From: Bacteroidales bacterium
Lineage (GTDB): Bacteria > Bacteroidota > Bacteroidia > Bacteroidales > F082
Length of the DNA stretch: 64,000 nt
NCBI GenBank assembly: GCA_015493525.1
Contig: WGCY01000039.1
Span: 17,384 to 81,383, forward strand
Direction of reading: 5' to 3'
Shown here: positions 49,201 to 58,082 of the stretch, one piece after another
Layout: the number at the start of each line of letters is the position of its first letter
How positions within the stretch are numbered: the stretch's first letter is position 1
Position numbers and translations under genes: made by a program
The notes under the pieces: generated by a model
Told to the model about the DNA's origin: nothing
The model's database searches: none
What the model saw: the letters and a program-made list of their open reading frames with translations, nothing else

Positions 49201-49425
49201 TTGTCCGAGATGATATGTTTTAAAAATTAAACTAATCCCTTCTTTACGAAAAGATAAAAGGTCGTTATAATTAATATTAGAAACAGCATGATAAAATCCT
49301 CGTCCTGGATTTGTAAAATTTTCATTGTCTTCCTGATAATTGATGTGGGTATAAGTTTGTCCTTGCAAACCAAAACTTCCAAATAAAGCAACCAAAAGAA
49401 AAGAAATTATACTTTTAATACGCAT
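46249..49425 (-). CDS. large secreted DUF4874/DUF4832 protein with T9SS sorting domain
   Basis: 1,058 residues. A signal peptide ends at LQGQ. The N-terminal barrel-like domain has NPGRGFYHA, VIRFSYTDKSTPPYGD and LVLQAGFIGAWGEWYY (DUF4874), then DUF4832 with HNDCF and a Cys cluster (GGETCQKCAQSTC). Two extended CBM9/DOMON-like sandwich segments with D-rich 'NTDDDTTTG' and 'NGTFDWYIS' motifs follow, then a fibronectin type III segment and a sorting domain (IIPNPVKQYGQIEI, ending LLFKKLIIF). It is probably a secreted or surface-attached glycoside hydrolase; activity has not been assigned to the DUF pair as far as I know. Confidence 0.8.
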   Translation of the reverse strand: MRIKSIISFLLVALFGSFGLQGQTYTHINYQEDNENFTNPGRGFYHAVSNINYNDLLSFRKEGISLIFKTYHLGQFKHGLISTSFLRNMEDDFQVLRKAGMKAVIRFSYTDKSTPPYGDARPEIVLKHVRQLKPVLQANSDVILVLQAGFIGAWGEWYYTDYYSISPGNISAKNWADRRQLVDSLLTAMPANRMIQVRTPNYKIKLLNLNSYTPVSQAQAYTDLPIARIAHHNDCFVSSPSDVGTYIDSTIEKPYLAEDSKYTIVGGETCQKCAQSTCSNSVKEMRRFHWTFLNKDYNQSIIREWQDQGCFPEIQRKLGYRFRLLASEIQDSSKPGGIFHLNIKMTNDGWANPTNPRPVEIILKNKTNGKTYYINPEGDMRLWPIHDTIHINITAGLPRYIEPGDYGVYINFPDADTRLNENPEYSIRLANINVWDSVSGYNSLNHIVKVNTSVQVPTYYGGNYFKGKNTIFSGQTHIIIDGNAEDWENIPLTYSATDQAPQTLKLFNSADTLFVLITGDSLLSHNRILLNTDDDTTTGAFYGPWKQSGFDYMIDSNRLLQYTGTNHELAWSFLTRVNIIHNHKVVELKMPFSQLNLPKNNYTLSLGYENINNQKSKESYLPLAGKDLIYYQKNNTAGYPEALICKNYGTHNIIYWTRNLQSNNVFTFLQKSVSGGNFKNLAVLKNDQVVYFDEDLQLGDKVSYRIQYKEGNNLSAFSDTIHKTISDSQGRYAEIHLDGNPNDWDVVPPSATGFVNGTMASICFFNNRTADSLYFAIDGKIEKSYRVNFDINNDGTFDWYISNDSLFSIVSGESRFKKLIASYHNSNFLESGIKMSETGLDTANTFGASLFIDGQDVWGNDEHFSFMKYQPPSSPRYFNLGTLTEHKWSRIKITWFPDQSPEGYVIERSANDSLHFKQLVKLDNTKFQYIDKNLDSTTNYYYRVFSYKNFLRSPYTRVKGMRPGRPLGINSIINHNASVTIIPNPVKQYGQIEISLEKPDIVQVSLYSLNGRKIMSLNPRQITGKTTIPLNVTNIKAGYYLLKISGKKTLLFKKLIIF

Positions 49426-49453
49426 AATAATAAAATATTATAGTGATTATTGA

Positions 49454-49503
49454 AGTACAGGAACATAAATTACATTAAAATTTATGTAACATGTTCCTGT
49501 ACT
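49454..49503. promoter_or_regulatory. 50-bp nested hairpin between the PKD lipoprotein and the DUF4832 gene
   Basis: A perfect 13-bp outer stem (49454-49466 with 49491-49503) encloses a second 6-bp stem (49470-49475 with 49484-49489). There is no T run on the minus strand, so it is more likely an RNA stability or processing element downstream of susCD than a terminator. Confidence 0.6.
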
Positions 49504-49558
49504 ACAAATTAACAAATACACCAATTATGAGAAAAATTAGTTCAAGAAAAAGAATATT

Positions 49559-50455
49559 TTACTTCATGTGTAGAGTAAAACCAGCCCCTCCCGGATTTGG
49601 AATATGACCAACATCTGCCCAGGTAACAGGATCGCTTAACATAATTGCAATTTGAACAAAGTCATGATTCAAACCAGGAATTTTATCACGCGACAAACCA
49701 AACTCAATAGTTACAGTTCCTCCTGACTCCTTAATAGTGCCTAATTTATAAAACCCCTGAGGAAATGGTTTATCAGCTCCCCAAGACCATGCATCTTGCG
49801 TTGCCCCATTAAAGTAATAAGAGCCTGCTGGGGCAGCATTTGGTTTTGCCAATTGTCCCTCAATCAGATATTCAGCACCCATTTTGGGCCATAACCAGTT
49901 ACGGCTACCGGTAGTTGTATCATTATCATTGTCCATAAAAACATCAAACCACAGGCTATCAACTCCCGTATATTTAATATAAACATACACCATGGATGCA
50001 TCATAATCAAACTTAGCTTCCGAAACAACATTCTGCACTGTATCACTAAAATGTACGATAAGACTGTCTTCGGTAACAGCGTCCCAATCGCTAAACGAAT
50101 TATCCGTTAAGCTGATTCGGGTTTTTTTGCTTACTGCTACATCTGTGGAAACTGGATGTTTGCCCCCTTGGGCATCCGTAACAGTTAAGGTAACCTTATA
50201 AGTTCCTTTTTTTGCATACGTGTGTACGGGATCTTTTTTGGTGGATGTAGAATCATCACCAAAATTCCAATCATACGACAGATTACCTCCACTTATAGTC
50301 GATTCATCTTTAAACGTAACGGAATAGCCGTCGGCGACATAAGAGAATAACGCTTCTCCCGTGATGGGAGGAGGACCTGCTGGGGTTTTTTTGCAGGAAG
50401 CAAAGAAGATGCTCACCGCTAAACCCATCATTACTAATAGAATTCGATTTTTCAT
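49559..50455 (-). CDS. PKD-domain surface lipoprotein
   Basis: 298 residues. A lipobox (IFFASCKK) is followed by one PKD domain (about 33-110, YDWNFGDDSTS and HTYAKKGTYKVTLTV). A C-terminal domain has 'DVFMDNDNDTTTG', like the DOMON/CBM9-like segments of the 1,058-residue protein. It lies 45 bp after susD, where loci of this kind carry a SusE/SusF or surface glycan-binding protein. It probably binds the target glycan at the cell surface. Confidence 0.82.
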   Translation of the reverse strand: MKNRILLVMMGLAVSIFFASCKKTPAGPPPITGEALFSYVADGYSVTFKDESTISGGNLSYDWNFGDDSTSTKKDPVHTYAKKGTYKVTLTVTDAQGGKHPVSTDVAVSKKTRISLTDNSFSDWDAVTEDSLIVHFSDTVQNVVSEAKFDYDASMVYVYIKYTGVDSLWFDVFMDNDNDTTTGSRNWLWPKMGAEYLIEGQLAKPNAAPAGSYYFNGATQDAWSWGADKPFPQGFYKLGTIKESGGTVTIEFGLSRDKIPGLNHDFVQIAIMLSDPVTWADVGHIPNPGGAGFTLHMK

Positions 50456-50500
50456 AACTAAAAATTTTAAATGAATAAATAAATTAATAAATAAAATAAA

Positions 50501-52030
50501 TTACGGATTTTGTTTACATAAGGGATTTGCCAGAATTTCATCAATAGGGATGTAATACTGCACTTTGGGGCTGTTCCAGGGAATGACCAAATTGGGATAA
50601 CCAGTAGGCGGGTGGCTCAAGTCAATATCTGAAACAGTAAGTCCGGGAATATGGTAACCCCAGTAATCACGTACAATATTACGGTGGTTACGCAATAAAT
50701 CCCATAGTCTAAAACCTTCAAAAGCCAACTCAATTCTACGTTCATTAAGTACTACATCAAGTACAGTTTCTCCGGCCGGCACACTGGAATAGAGGGTATT
50801 TTGAAGACCACGATTTTTTCGTATTTTATTTACATCGGCCAAAGCACTACTTACATTTCCTTTGTCGGCATAAGCTTCGGCACGGTTTAGGTACATTTCG
50901 GCCAACCGAAACATTACAGGTGAGGATAAATTAGGGTCTCCATCTTGAAAAGAAAACTTTGTAATGTAAAATATTTCTATTCCGTTCTTTTTAGCTATTG
51001 CACCATTAGCAGTATGCAGGGTGTCAATATAATCCCAACGAACATCGTTTAAATGGGCACTCATTACATCACGTAAAGATTTTGAGGCAAATTCTTCGCC
51101 CCAGCCACTATTACCGTCAGAATACAGCATAGAGGCAATTGAGCCGAATTTTCCTCTATTGTCAGCCGGGGTAAATGCAATAGCCCAAATGGTTTCATCA
51201 CGGTTTAACGCATTGGCAAAATATGTGGGAAAAGAAGCACTGGTTTCAAGTTTGAATTTACCAGAATTGATAACCGAATCTGAGTAAGCGATTGTGTTGT
51301 TATAATCACCCTCGTTTAAGTAAACCCGTGAAAGCATTGCCCAAGCCGCTTCCTTGCTTGCAAAAGCCTTTCCTCTGCTCTGATCCATTAACGAGGCGGC
51401 ACTCTTCAAATCACTCAATACGAAAGCATAAGTCTCTTTTACACTCGCCCTTGCTTTGGCAGCTTCTTCCGAAGCTGATTGACGCAAAATAACACCGGGG
51501 TTACTTGAAGGATCCCCTTCGTTGTATGGTTTGGCATAAAAACGGACAAGGTTGAAAGTACAAAAAGCACGGAGAAAATAGTTTTCCCCTTCCAGTTGCC
51601 GTTCAAGCGGGGTCAGGTTTTTCTTTCCTTTTAAAATATCAATAACAGTATTGGCACCATTAATTATCTTATATGAAATATACCAGAAGTATCGGGCATT
51701 TGCCTGAGAAGGCGAATGAGTATAGGTAAAGCTATAATACAATGGATCTTCGGTTCTTTGCCCGTTGACTATATTATCAGCTGCAAAATCAGACATTTGG
51801 AAATACTGCCTGACATAACAATTATTATCATCTTTAAAACCGTTAAATTCCACCACATCTTTAAACATGGCATAATTTCCGTTGGTAACATTTAAAATGC
51901 CATCCGAAGAATTAGCGACAGAACCGGTTGTAACCTTATCTTTGGGATAAATATCCATTTTCTTGCACGACTGTATCGCCATCAAAAGGACAATCATTCC
52001 TACTATAGTAATATTAAATATTTTTTTCAT
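50501..52030 (-). CDS. susD: SusD/RagB family nutrient-binding lipoprotein
   Basis: 509 residues. A lipobox (LMAIQSCKKMD) leads into the SusD fold: helical TPR-like units with RQLEGENYFLRAFCTFNLVRFY and AEMYLNRAEAYADKGN, and C-terminal NERRIELAFEGFRLWDLLR. It binds glycan at the surface and caps the SusC porin encoded just upstream. The symbol denotes the family, not starch specificity. Confidence 0.96.
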   Translation of the reverse strand: MKKIFNITIVGMIVLLMAIQSCKKMDIYPKDKVTTGSVANSSDGILNVTNGNYAMFKDVVEFNGFKDDNNCYVRQYFQMSDFAADNIVNGQRTEDPLYYSFTYTHSPSQANARYFWYISYKIINGANTVIDILKGKKNLTPLERQLEGENYFLRAFCTFNLVRFYAKPYNEGDPSSNPGVILRQSASEEAAKARASVKETYAFVLSDLKSAASLMDQSRGKAFASKEAAWAMLSRVYLNEGDYNNTIAYSDSVINSGKFKLETSASFPTYFANALNRDETIWAIAFTPADNRGKFGSIASMLYSDGNSGWGEEFASKSLRDVMSAHLNDVRWDYIDTLHTANGAIAKKNGIEIFYITKFSFQDGDPNLSSPVMFRLAEMYLNRAEAYADKGNVSSALADVNKIRKNRGLQNTLYSSVPAGETVLDVVLNERRIELAFEGFRLWDLLRNHRNIVRDYWGYHIPGLTVSDIDLSHPPTGYPNLVIPWNSPKVQYYIPIDEILANPLCKQNP

Positions 52031-52042
52031 TTTATGACCTCC

Positions 52043-55003
52043 TTAAAATTTAATTTGTACATTGAAAACCACTTGCTTGTTATTGGGATACCTGAAATCG
52101 TTCACGCCCGGCATTGACCAATCGGATTTTCTTATGGTTGCCTCGGGATTTTGTCCCCAGTAAGGTGTCCATGTCCATACATTATTTGCCTCAATAGAGA
52201 GCATTAATCCGTTTAAGCGCAATGATTTTACAATTTTTTGAGAAAACCGATAAGAAATTGTAACGCTGTTAAGTTTAAGAAAACTGCCTTTTTCTATATA
52301 GCGGGAAGAAGGTTCTGTTGACAGGTTGTTATTCTGCATACTGGGCATGGTGGCTTTGTCACCTGGTTTTTTCCATCTTGTCCACCCAGGTTTGGGCACC
52401 ATATAATTATAATAAGGTTCGTGTCCGTCCGAGTTCATAAATTGCTCTACAAAATTATAAACATCATTGCCATATTGATAAGTAAAACCAGCGTACAACT
52501 CAATGTTTTTATATCTTAAAGTAGTACTAAATCCGCCATAAAAGTCGGGTAAAGCATGACCCACTTCTTGTGGAGCAGCCTCAGCATAGTTACTTGTTGG
52601 CTCACGTTTAATAATATTCCCATTGGAATCTTTCGTTATTTTTTCCCATAAAGGGGCACCGGTTTGTGTATCTACACCAAGCCATTTAGGAAGTAAAAAT
52701 GTGTATAACTGGGCACCATTTCTATAAATTTGAGAAATTCCGCCGACGGTGGATATAATTGGCTTATCCAAACCACTAAGAATATTTCCATTTTTTGAGT
52801 AGTTAATATTTAACAGCCAGCTAAAATTTTTCTTATCTATAATACGTCCTCCTAAAGAAATCTCAAAACCCTTATTAGTAACAATTCCTCCATTTTCCCA
52901 ACGATATTGAAAACCCTGAGACAAGGGTTGAGAAGCTAAAACCAAAAGGTTCTTGGTAATATTATCATAAATATCAACGGTTAAATTAATCCTGTTAAAC
53001 ATTCCGAAATCAATTCCAATATCCGTTTCCCCGGTCCTTTCCCACGTCAGATTATAATTTTGGAGTTGATACGGAAATGCAGCAGAATAATTGTTGTATT
53101 GTGCATTAAGGGAAAAGAGCCCCATATACCGACCTGCACCAATATCTGGATCCCCAGTAATTCCGTAACTAAGACGCAATTTCAATAAATTAACTTTAGA
53201 ATGGGACTTCATGAAATGCATGTTTGTTATTAACCATGAAGCAGCAACGCTTGGAAAATAAGCCGTTCTGTGTTCAGGTGGAAAATTAGAAGTCGCGTCG
53301 GCCCGGAAAGAGGCTGTCAAAAAATACTGTTTGTTGTAATTATAGTTCACTTGTGAAATAACAGACCGGAATATTACTTCGGAATTGGTACCATTGATAT
53401 TTTTTTCGCTGGAAGCCACGGCCGGAACATCAAATCCAACCGGCAACCCCTTGCCTTCCACACTAATAAAATCACTGTATCCGTTATTTACTTCGACCCC
53501 TGCCAGTCCGTCAATGGAATGTTTCTTGATTTGGAATTTGAATTTTAACAGATTCGTAGTAATAAAACCTTTCCAATTATCTTGCCTTTCATTGATGTAC
53601 CCTTTGTTGTGATATGTTCCGGCAGCAAGGGGAGAAACAAAATTATGGGATTTTGAAGTAGAATAACTTAAACGGTTAGCACTGTTAAATGTTAACCACC
53701 TGGTAATGTTCCAGTTGAAAACCAGGTCATAATCAAAACTAAAACCAGTATAATTGTATTCAGTATTTTGAAGGGTATGTAAAGGGTTTATGTGGTCACG
53801 GGACCACCATCCTTGTGTTTTTCCATCTACATATCGAGGAGCTCCGGTACTATCATACGGGTTATCCCAGGGCAGATTCAAATAGACATAATACATACTC
53901 ATATAATCATAAGATGTACCATAATTATTACTGACATTAATATTATTCCTGAGACTTACTTTTTTTGAAAACTGATATTTAGTGTTCATTCTTAGATTCA
54001 ATCTTTTATAACCTGTATTTATGAAAGTCCCCCCTTCGTTATAATAGGTTCCTCCAAGATAATAAGTAAACCCCCCTTTCTTTCCATTAGCCGATAAATA
54101 ATAATTTTGAACCATAGCCGGTTTAAATGCATCGCCTACCCAATTATAATTTCTTGTTGATAATTCTTTTGGAAAATCACGATAAAACTTAATGATATCT
54201 ATTTGATGGGTTGTAGGATCACGATAGAGTTCTTTAGTTGTATTATAAAACTGTAAACCATTCATCATTTTAAGGTGTCCCTGATCGGCTACTCGCATTC
54301 CGGTGGTTATTTTAAATTCAAAAGAAGGTTTGTTTTGTTGGGCAGTTTTTGTGGTAATAATAATTACTCCTTTGTTTGCACGTGCTCCATATAAACCTGT
54401 GGCTCCTGCTCCTTTCAGGATAGTTACGGAAGCTACATCATTTGGGTCATAGTTACCACCAATTACACCATCTACCACATAAAGAGGACTCTGGTCTCCT
54501 GGTTTTATGGTGGAAACACCCCGGATCCTTATTTGTGATGCTGCCCCGGGTTCCCCACTACTGCTTATAACCTGAACACCAGTAACTTTTCCCTGAAGCA
54601 TTTTACCAATGTCATTGGTAGTGACCGTCTTCAATTGTGCACTTTTTACAACAGATACCGCACTGGAAATCTCTGTTTTTGTCTTGTTGCTGTAACCCAT
54701 TACAACAACTTCTTTCATGTTAATAACTCCTGGTTTAAGGAAAACATTAATTACCTTTTTTTCTTTTACAGGGATTTCTTGTTTTTCGTATCCCACAAAG
54801 GAAAACACCAAAATATCTCCTTTTTTTGCATTTAAGGAATATTTTCCATTTAAGTCGGTTGTGGTTCCATTTGTTTTTCCCTTGACCACAATTGTAACTC
54901 CGGGAATGGATTTTCCGTTTTCATCATATACTTTACCCGTTATCTGAGCAAAGCCTGACGAAACCAGTAAAAAACCAAGAATGACAAGTAGAACATTTTT
55001 CAT
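52043..55003 (-). CDS. susC: SusC/RagA TonB-dependent outer membrane transporter
   Basis: 986 residues. A signal peptide is followed by a carboxypeptidase-like regulatory domain (ITGKVYDENGKSIPGVTIVV, about 20-95), a plug with the SusC signature IRIRGVSTIKPGDQSPLYVVDG, and a beta-barrel ending in an aromatic C-terminal strand (NKQVVFNVQIKF). It imports oligosaccharides with TonB energy together with SusD. It follows the kbaY gene by 21 bp, so transport and catabolic genes appear to share one transcript. Confidence 0.97.
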   Translation of the reverse strand: MKNVLLVILGFLLVSSGFAQITGKVYDENGKSIPGVTIVVKGKTNGTTTDLNGKYSLNAKKGDILVFSFVGYEKQEIPVKEKKVINVFLKPGVINMKEVVVMGYSNKTKTEISSAVSVVKSAQLKTVTTNDIGKMLQGKVTGVQVISSSGEPGAASQIRIRGVSTIKPGDQSPLYVVDGVIGGNYDPNDVASVTILKGAGATGLYGARANKGVIIITTKTAQQNKPSFEFKITTGMRVADQGHLKMMNGLQFYNTTKELYRDPTTHQIDIIKFYRDFPKELSTRNYNWVGDAFKPAMVQNYYLSANGKKGGFTYYLGGTYYNEGGTFINTGYKRLNLRMNTKYQFSKKVSLRNNINVSNNYGTSYDYMSMYYVYLNLPWDNPYDSTGAPRYVDGKTQGWWSRDHINPLHTLQNTEYNYTGFSFDYDLVFNWNITRWLTFNSANRLSYSTSKSHNFVSPLAAGTYHNKGYINERQDNWKGFITTNLLKFKFQIKKHSIDGLAGVEVNNGYSDFISVEGKGLPVGFDVPAVASSEKNINGTNSEVIFRSVISQVNYNYNKQYFLTASFRADATSNFPPEHRTAYFPSVAASWLITNMHFMKSHSKVNLLKLRLSYGITGDPDIGAGRYMGLFSLNAQYNNYSAAFPYQLQNYNLTWERTGETDIGIDFGMFNRINLTVDIYDNITKNLLVLASQPLSQGFQYRWENGGIVTNKGFEISLGGRIIDKKNFSWLLNINYSKNGNILSGLDKPIISTVGGISQIYRNGAQLYTFLLPKWLGVDTQTGAPLWEKITKDSNGNIIKREPTSNYAEAAPQEVGHALPDFYGGFSTTLRYKNIELYAGFTYQYGNDVYNFVEQFMNSDGHEPYYNYMVPKPGWTRWKKPGDKATMPSMQNNNLSTEPSSRYIEKGSFLKLNSVTISYRFSQKIVKSLRLNGLMLSIEANNVWTWTPYWGQNPEATIRKSDWSMPGVNDFRYPNNKQVVFNVQIKF

Positions 55004-55024
55004 AAAGCATTAATTTTATTAATT

Positions 55025-55840
55025 TTATTGAACTAATTTTAATTTACTTTCGATTAAATGGGAAACTGCATTAATAGCTGGTGGAAATACCTTCCGTAAA
55101 TCTATTTCATTATTTTCTGCCAGAAGTTGTTGTAATTTTTTCATAAATATATTTTTTATTTCCGTGGCTACATTTACCTTGCAGATACCGAGGGAAACGG
55201 CCTTCCTGATAGCTTCTCCCGGAACACCTGACCCGCCATGTAATACCAAAGGAATGTTTGTAACCTCTGCTATTGCTTTTAGCCTGTTATAATCAAGTTT
55301 TGGTTCTTCTTTATAAAAGCCATGGGCAGTTCCTATGGCAACGGCAAGTGCATTAACACCCGTTTCTTTCACGAAAAATACAGCATCATCAGGAGATGTA
55401 TATCCCATTTTAGTTGTTGATTGCCCCAGTTTTGCTACATATCCCAATTCTGCTTCTACATTAATATTATGGGACTTTGCCATTTTCACTACTTTCATTG
55501 TTTGTTCGATATTTTGTTCTAAAGGAAGTTCACTGCCATCGAACATAACAGAGTCAAACCCTATTTCAATACATTTTTTGGCAAGTTCTACCGACCCGCC
55601 ATGATCGAGGTGTATCCAGCCTTCTACATCAAAATAGTCAAGGCCTGTACGCCCCATATTCAAAGCGTTTTCGAGCCCCATATAATTAATGGAGCTTTCC
55701 GTAAGCTGCAAAATCAGCGGACTATTGCTATTTTTTGCAGCTTGTAAAACCCCTTTCAGGGTTTCGAAGTTGTAAAAATTTGTTGCCAAGATGGCTTTTT
55801 TGTTCAAACGGGCTTCTTCTAGTTTATCTTTTAAATGCAT
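55025..55840 (-). CDS. kbaY: class II ketose-bisphosphate aldolase, tagatose-bisphosphate aldolase type
   Basis: 271 residues of the FbaA/GatY/KbaY family. Zinc ligands are visible in HLDHGG, VEAELGYV, GTAHGFY and LHGGSGVP. It splits tagatose 1,6-bisphosphate (or fructose 1,6-bisphosphate) into DHAP and glyceraldehyde 3-phosphate. The KbaZ-like subunit and the agaS gene in the same operon argue for tagatose. It lies 3 bp from the PfkB-kinase gene. Confidence 0.87.
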   Translation of the reverse strand: MHLKDKLEEARLNKKAILATNFYNFETLKGVLQAAKNSNSPLILQLTESSINYMGLENALNMGRTGLDYFDVEGWIHLDHGGSVELAKKCIEIGFDSVMFDGSELPLEQNIEQTMKVVKMAKSHNINVEAELGYVAKLGQSTTKMGYTSPDDAVFFVKETGVNALAVAIGTAHGFYKEEPKLDYNRLKAIAEVTNIPLVLHGGSGVPGEAIRKAVSLGICKVNVATEIKNIFMKKLQQLLAENNEIDLRKVFPPAINAVSHLIESKLKLVQ

Positions 55841-55843
55841 TTC

Positions 55844-56797
55844 TTAAAATTTAATTTCTTGACCAAAAAAATCTTTGGCCGTTTGTTTTACACTTTCCTT
55901 TGAACTAAATGCCCCGGTACCCCCTCTTTCGGTAGTATTTATGGCTCCCATTAGATTTCCCATTTTCATACAAGTACCTAGGTCGTAACCTTTTAACATT
56001 GTGCTAATAAATCCGGCATTAAAGCTATCGCCGGCACCGATAGCATCTTTTACATTATTATTTTTGAAGGCTTCATAGTAGGTTATCTTTCCATTTTCAA
56101 ATAAAGCAGATCCGTCAGCTCCCATTTTAACAACTATAATACGGCTGGTTCCGGTCAGATATTTCAGCCCCCTCTCAACTTCCGACATTTTGGTAACAGC
56201 AAGAAGTTCACTTTTATTCGGTAAAAATACATCAACAAGGGGCAATAACTTTTCAAAATCAATATCCCATTTATTTTCAGGGTCCCATTGAAGGTCAAGC
56301 GAAGTTGTCATCCCTGATTCCTTTGCCATCTTGTAAAGTTTTATAATATCTTTTCTCATGTTTTCCTGAAAAAAGGGAGAAGAAAAATGCAAATGCCTTG
56401 CTGATTGAAATGCTTCACGGGGTATATCTTTCACCGAGTAAACTTTCATGGCACCCGGATAAGTTATCATTGCCCTGTCCTCACCATAATTCAGGGCAAT
56501 TGTAGCCCCTGTCCTTTGCTTATCATCAATTTTAAAAAATTGGGTATCGACATTTTTGGAGCTTAATGAAGAAACGACCAATTGTCCAAAGCTATCATCG
56601 CCCAACATTCCGGCAAACGCAGTTTTTAATCCTAAAACAGAGATATTTGAAGCAAAAATAGCCGATGAACTTCCCAACGATAGGGTCATTTTATCAGCAA
56701 GTATCTCTGTACCTATTTGGGGGAAAGATTTTATTTCATCGAGAATCAAATCAACATTCAATTCACCTACCACCAAAATGTCAAATTCCTTTTTCAT
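55844..56797 (-). CDS. PfkB-family sugar kinase, probably tagatose-6-phosphate kinase
   Basis: 317 residues with a ribokinase fold. The N-terminal VVGELNVDLIL and C-terminal signature DAIGAGDSFNAGF with the catalytic Asp are present. The PfkB family covers many sugars. Between agaS/kbaZ and kbaY the missing step is phosphorylation of tagatose 6-phosphate at C1, so that role is inferred from context. Confidence 0.83.
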   Translation of the reverse strand: MKKEFDILVVGELNVDLILDEIKSFPQIGTEILADKMTLSLGSSSAIFASNISVLGLKTAFAGMLGDDSFGQLVVSSLSSKNVDTQFFKIDDKQRTGATIALNYGEDRAMITYPGAMKVYSVKDIPREAFQSARHLHFSSPFFQENMRKDIIKLYKMAKESGMTTSLDLQWDPENKWDIDFEKLLPLVDVFLPNKSELLAVTKMSEVERGLKYLTGTSRIIVVKMGADGSALFENGKITYYEAFKNNNVKDAIGAGDSFNAGFISTMLKGYDLGTCMKMGNLMGAINTTERGGTGAFSSKESVKQTAKDFFGQEIKF

Positions 56798-56810
56798 AGA
56801 TTAGTTATTC

Positions 56811-58064
56811 TTATTCAATTAAATTATTAAAATCGACTAGATTAAAATTATAGAAATATTTGTCCATTGACTTTTCAATTTTTGAAAGAACAATTTCTTC
56901 GGCATTAATACCGTTGACTTCTAAATTATAATATAGTTTTGTCCGGGCAACTTCAACCTCCGGTTTTGTCCATATATAGCGACAACCTGTTTTAATTAAC
57001 CATACTTTTCTTTGTCCTTCTAGGGAATAGAAGTCATCTTCATTTTCCCCATCTAAGAGCCATTTCTTCCATCTTCCAGAACCAATTACTGCATCCCATA
57101 AAATGTCTTTAAAATTAGATAAAGTAATAACTTTACCGGCTTCAAATAATCTTTTTTCAATATCAACCAGTTCTATTAACCCATCGTATTCATTCTCAGT
57201 AAACTCAGGGCCAACATTAGCACCTCCCATCCCGGCTAACGGATATTGTTCGGGATTGTCAACGTTATCGGAATAGTGACCTTTTATCACACTACCAAAT
57301 TTTCCAGCTTCTTCAGCAAGTGTACGGGCAACTTCGGGATCAAAAACAGTAGTATGAAGGTCTGTACCCACTTTCCCGACCACGAAACTTGGCCAGATAT
57401 CTTCGTATCCTAAAGTAGATAAACCTTGTTTTAAAAGGGAAAGGAACTGGCGGAATTTCCCCATATCAGCCAACCCGCCATGAACTTCCTCTGTTCCTAC
57501 TTCATAGGCTATTGGAGAATACCCATTTTCCCGCCGGAATATTTCAACGTGTGCTATTATTTCAACAGTTCTGTTAGCAACAGTTTTAATATCAATAATT
57601 TCACCTTTTTTCAAGGTAATATCAATAGTGGGGTCAACATGTAACAATTCATAGCCGGCTTTTAGTGAATCAATCATGGATTTTTTCACCTGTAGCATTG
57701 TTTCACCATAAGTTAAATTTTTCAGCCTGTGTTCATCTTTTAACCAGGGGCCTCCATGGTCAAGGGCAATAATTACAGAATCTTCTTTTAGGTTTAATGC
57801 CTCAGCTTCCATCTTTACTGTTTTGACAAATTCAGTTTGATTCATTCCGGTATATCCCCGGTTACTGTCCACCTGATTCAGCGTTGTTGCAAACATTATT
57901 GGTGCATTGCATCGTTTCGCTGAACGTAATGCAGCTTTAATAACAGAAAGGGAGTTAGGACATGCAGCAAATAAGGTTCTATTTATGCCTGTCTTTTTTC
58001 TTTCCTCTTTAATTTTGTTAAGGATATACTCAACATTGGAGGTATTTTTTGAATTATATTCCAT
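56811..58064 (-). CDS. kbaZ: D-tagatose-bisphosphate aldolase, GatZ/KbaZ-like subunit
   Basis: 417 residues of the class II tagatose-bisphosphate aldolase non-catalytic subunit family. Motifs include FAACPNSLSVIKAALRSAKR, IIALDHGGPWLKDE, HVDPTIDITLKKGEI and VGTEEVHGGLADMGKF. In enterobacteria the Z subunit stabilises and activates the Y subunit. Here it lies in the same operon as KbaY with only the kinase gene between them. Confidence 0.9.
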   Translation of the reverse strand: MEYNSKNTSNVEYILNKIKEERKKTGINRTLFAACPNSLSVIKAALRSAKRCNAPIMFATTLNQVDSNRGYTGMNQTEFVKTVKMEAEALNLKEDSVIIALDHGGPWLKDEHRLKNLTYGETMLQVKKSMIDSLKAGYELLHVDPTIDITLKKGEIIDIKTVANRTVEIIAHVEIFRRENGYSPIAYEVGTEEVHGGLADMGKFRQFLSLLKQGLSTLGYEDIWPSFVVGKVGTDLHTTVFDPEVARTLAEEAGKFGSVIKGHYSDNVDNPEQYPLAGMGGANVGPEFTENEYDGLIELVDIEKRLFEAGKVITLSNFKDILWDAVIGSGRWKKWLLDGENEDDFYSLEGQRKVWLIKTGCRYIWTKPEVEVARTKLYYNLEVNGINAEEIVLSKIEKSMDKYFYNFNLVDFNNLIE

Positions 58065-58082
58065 TCTTTTAAGATAATTACT

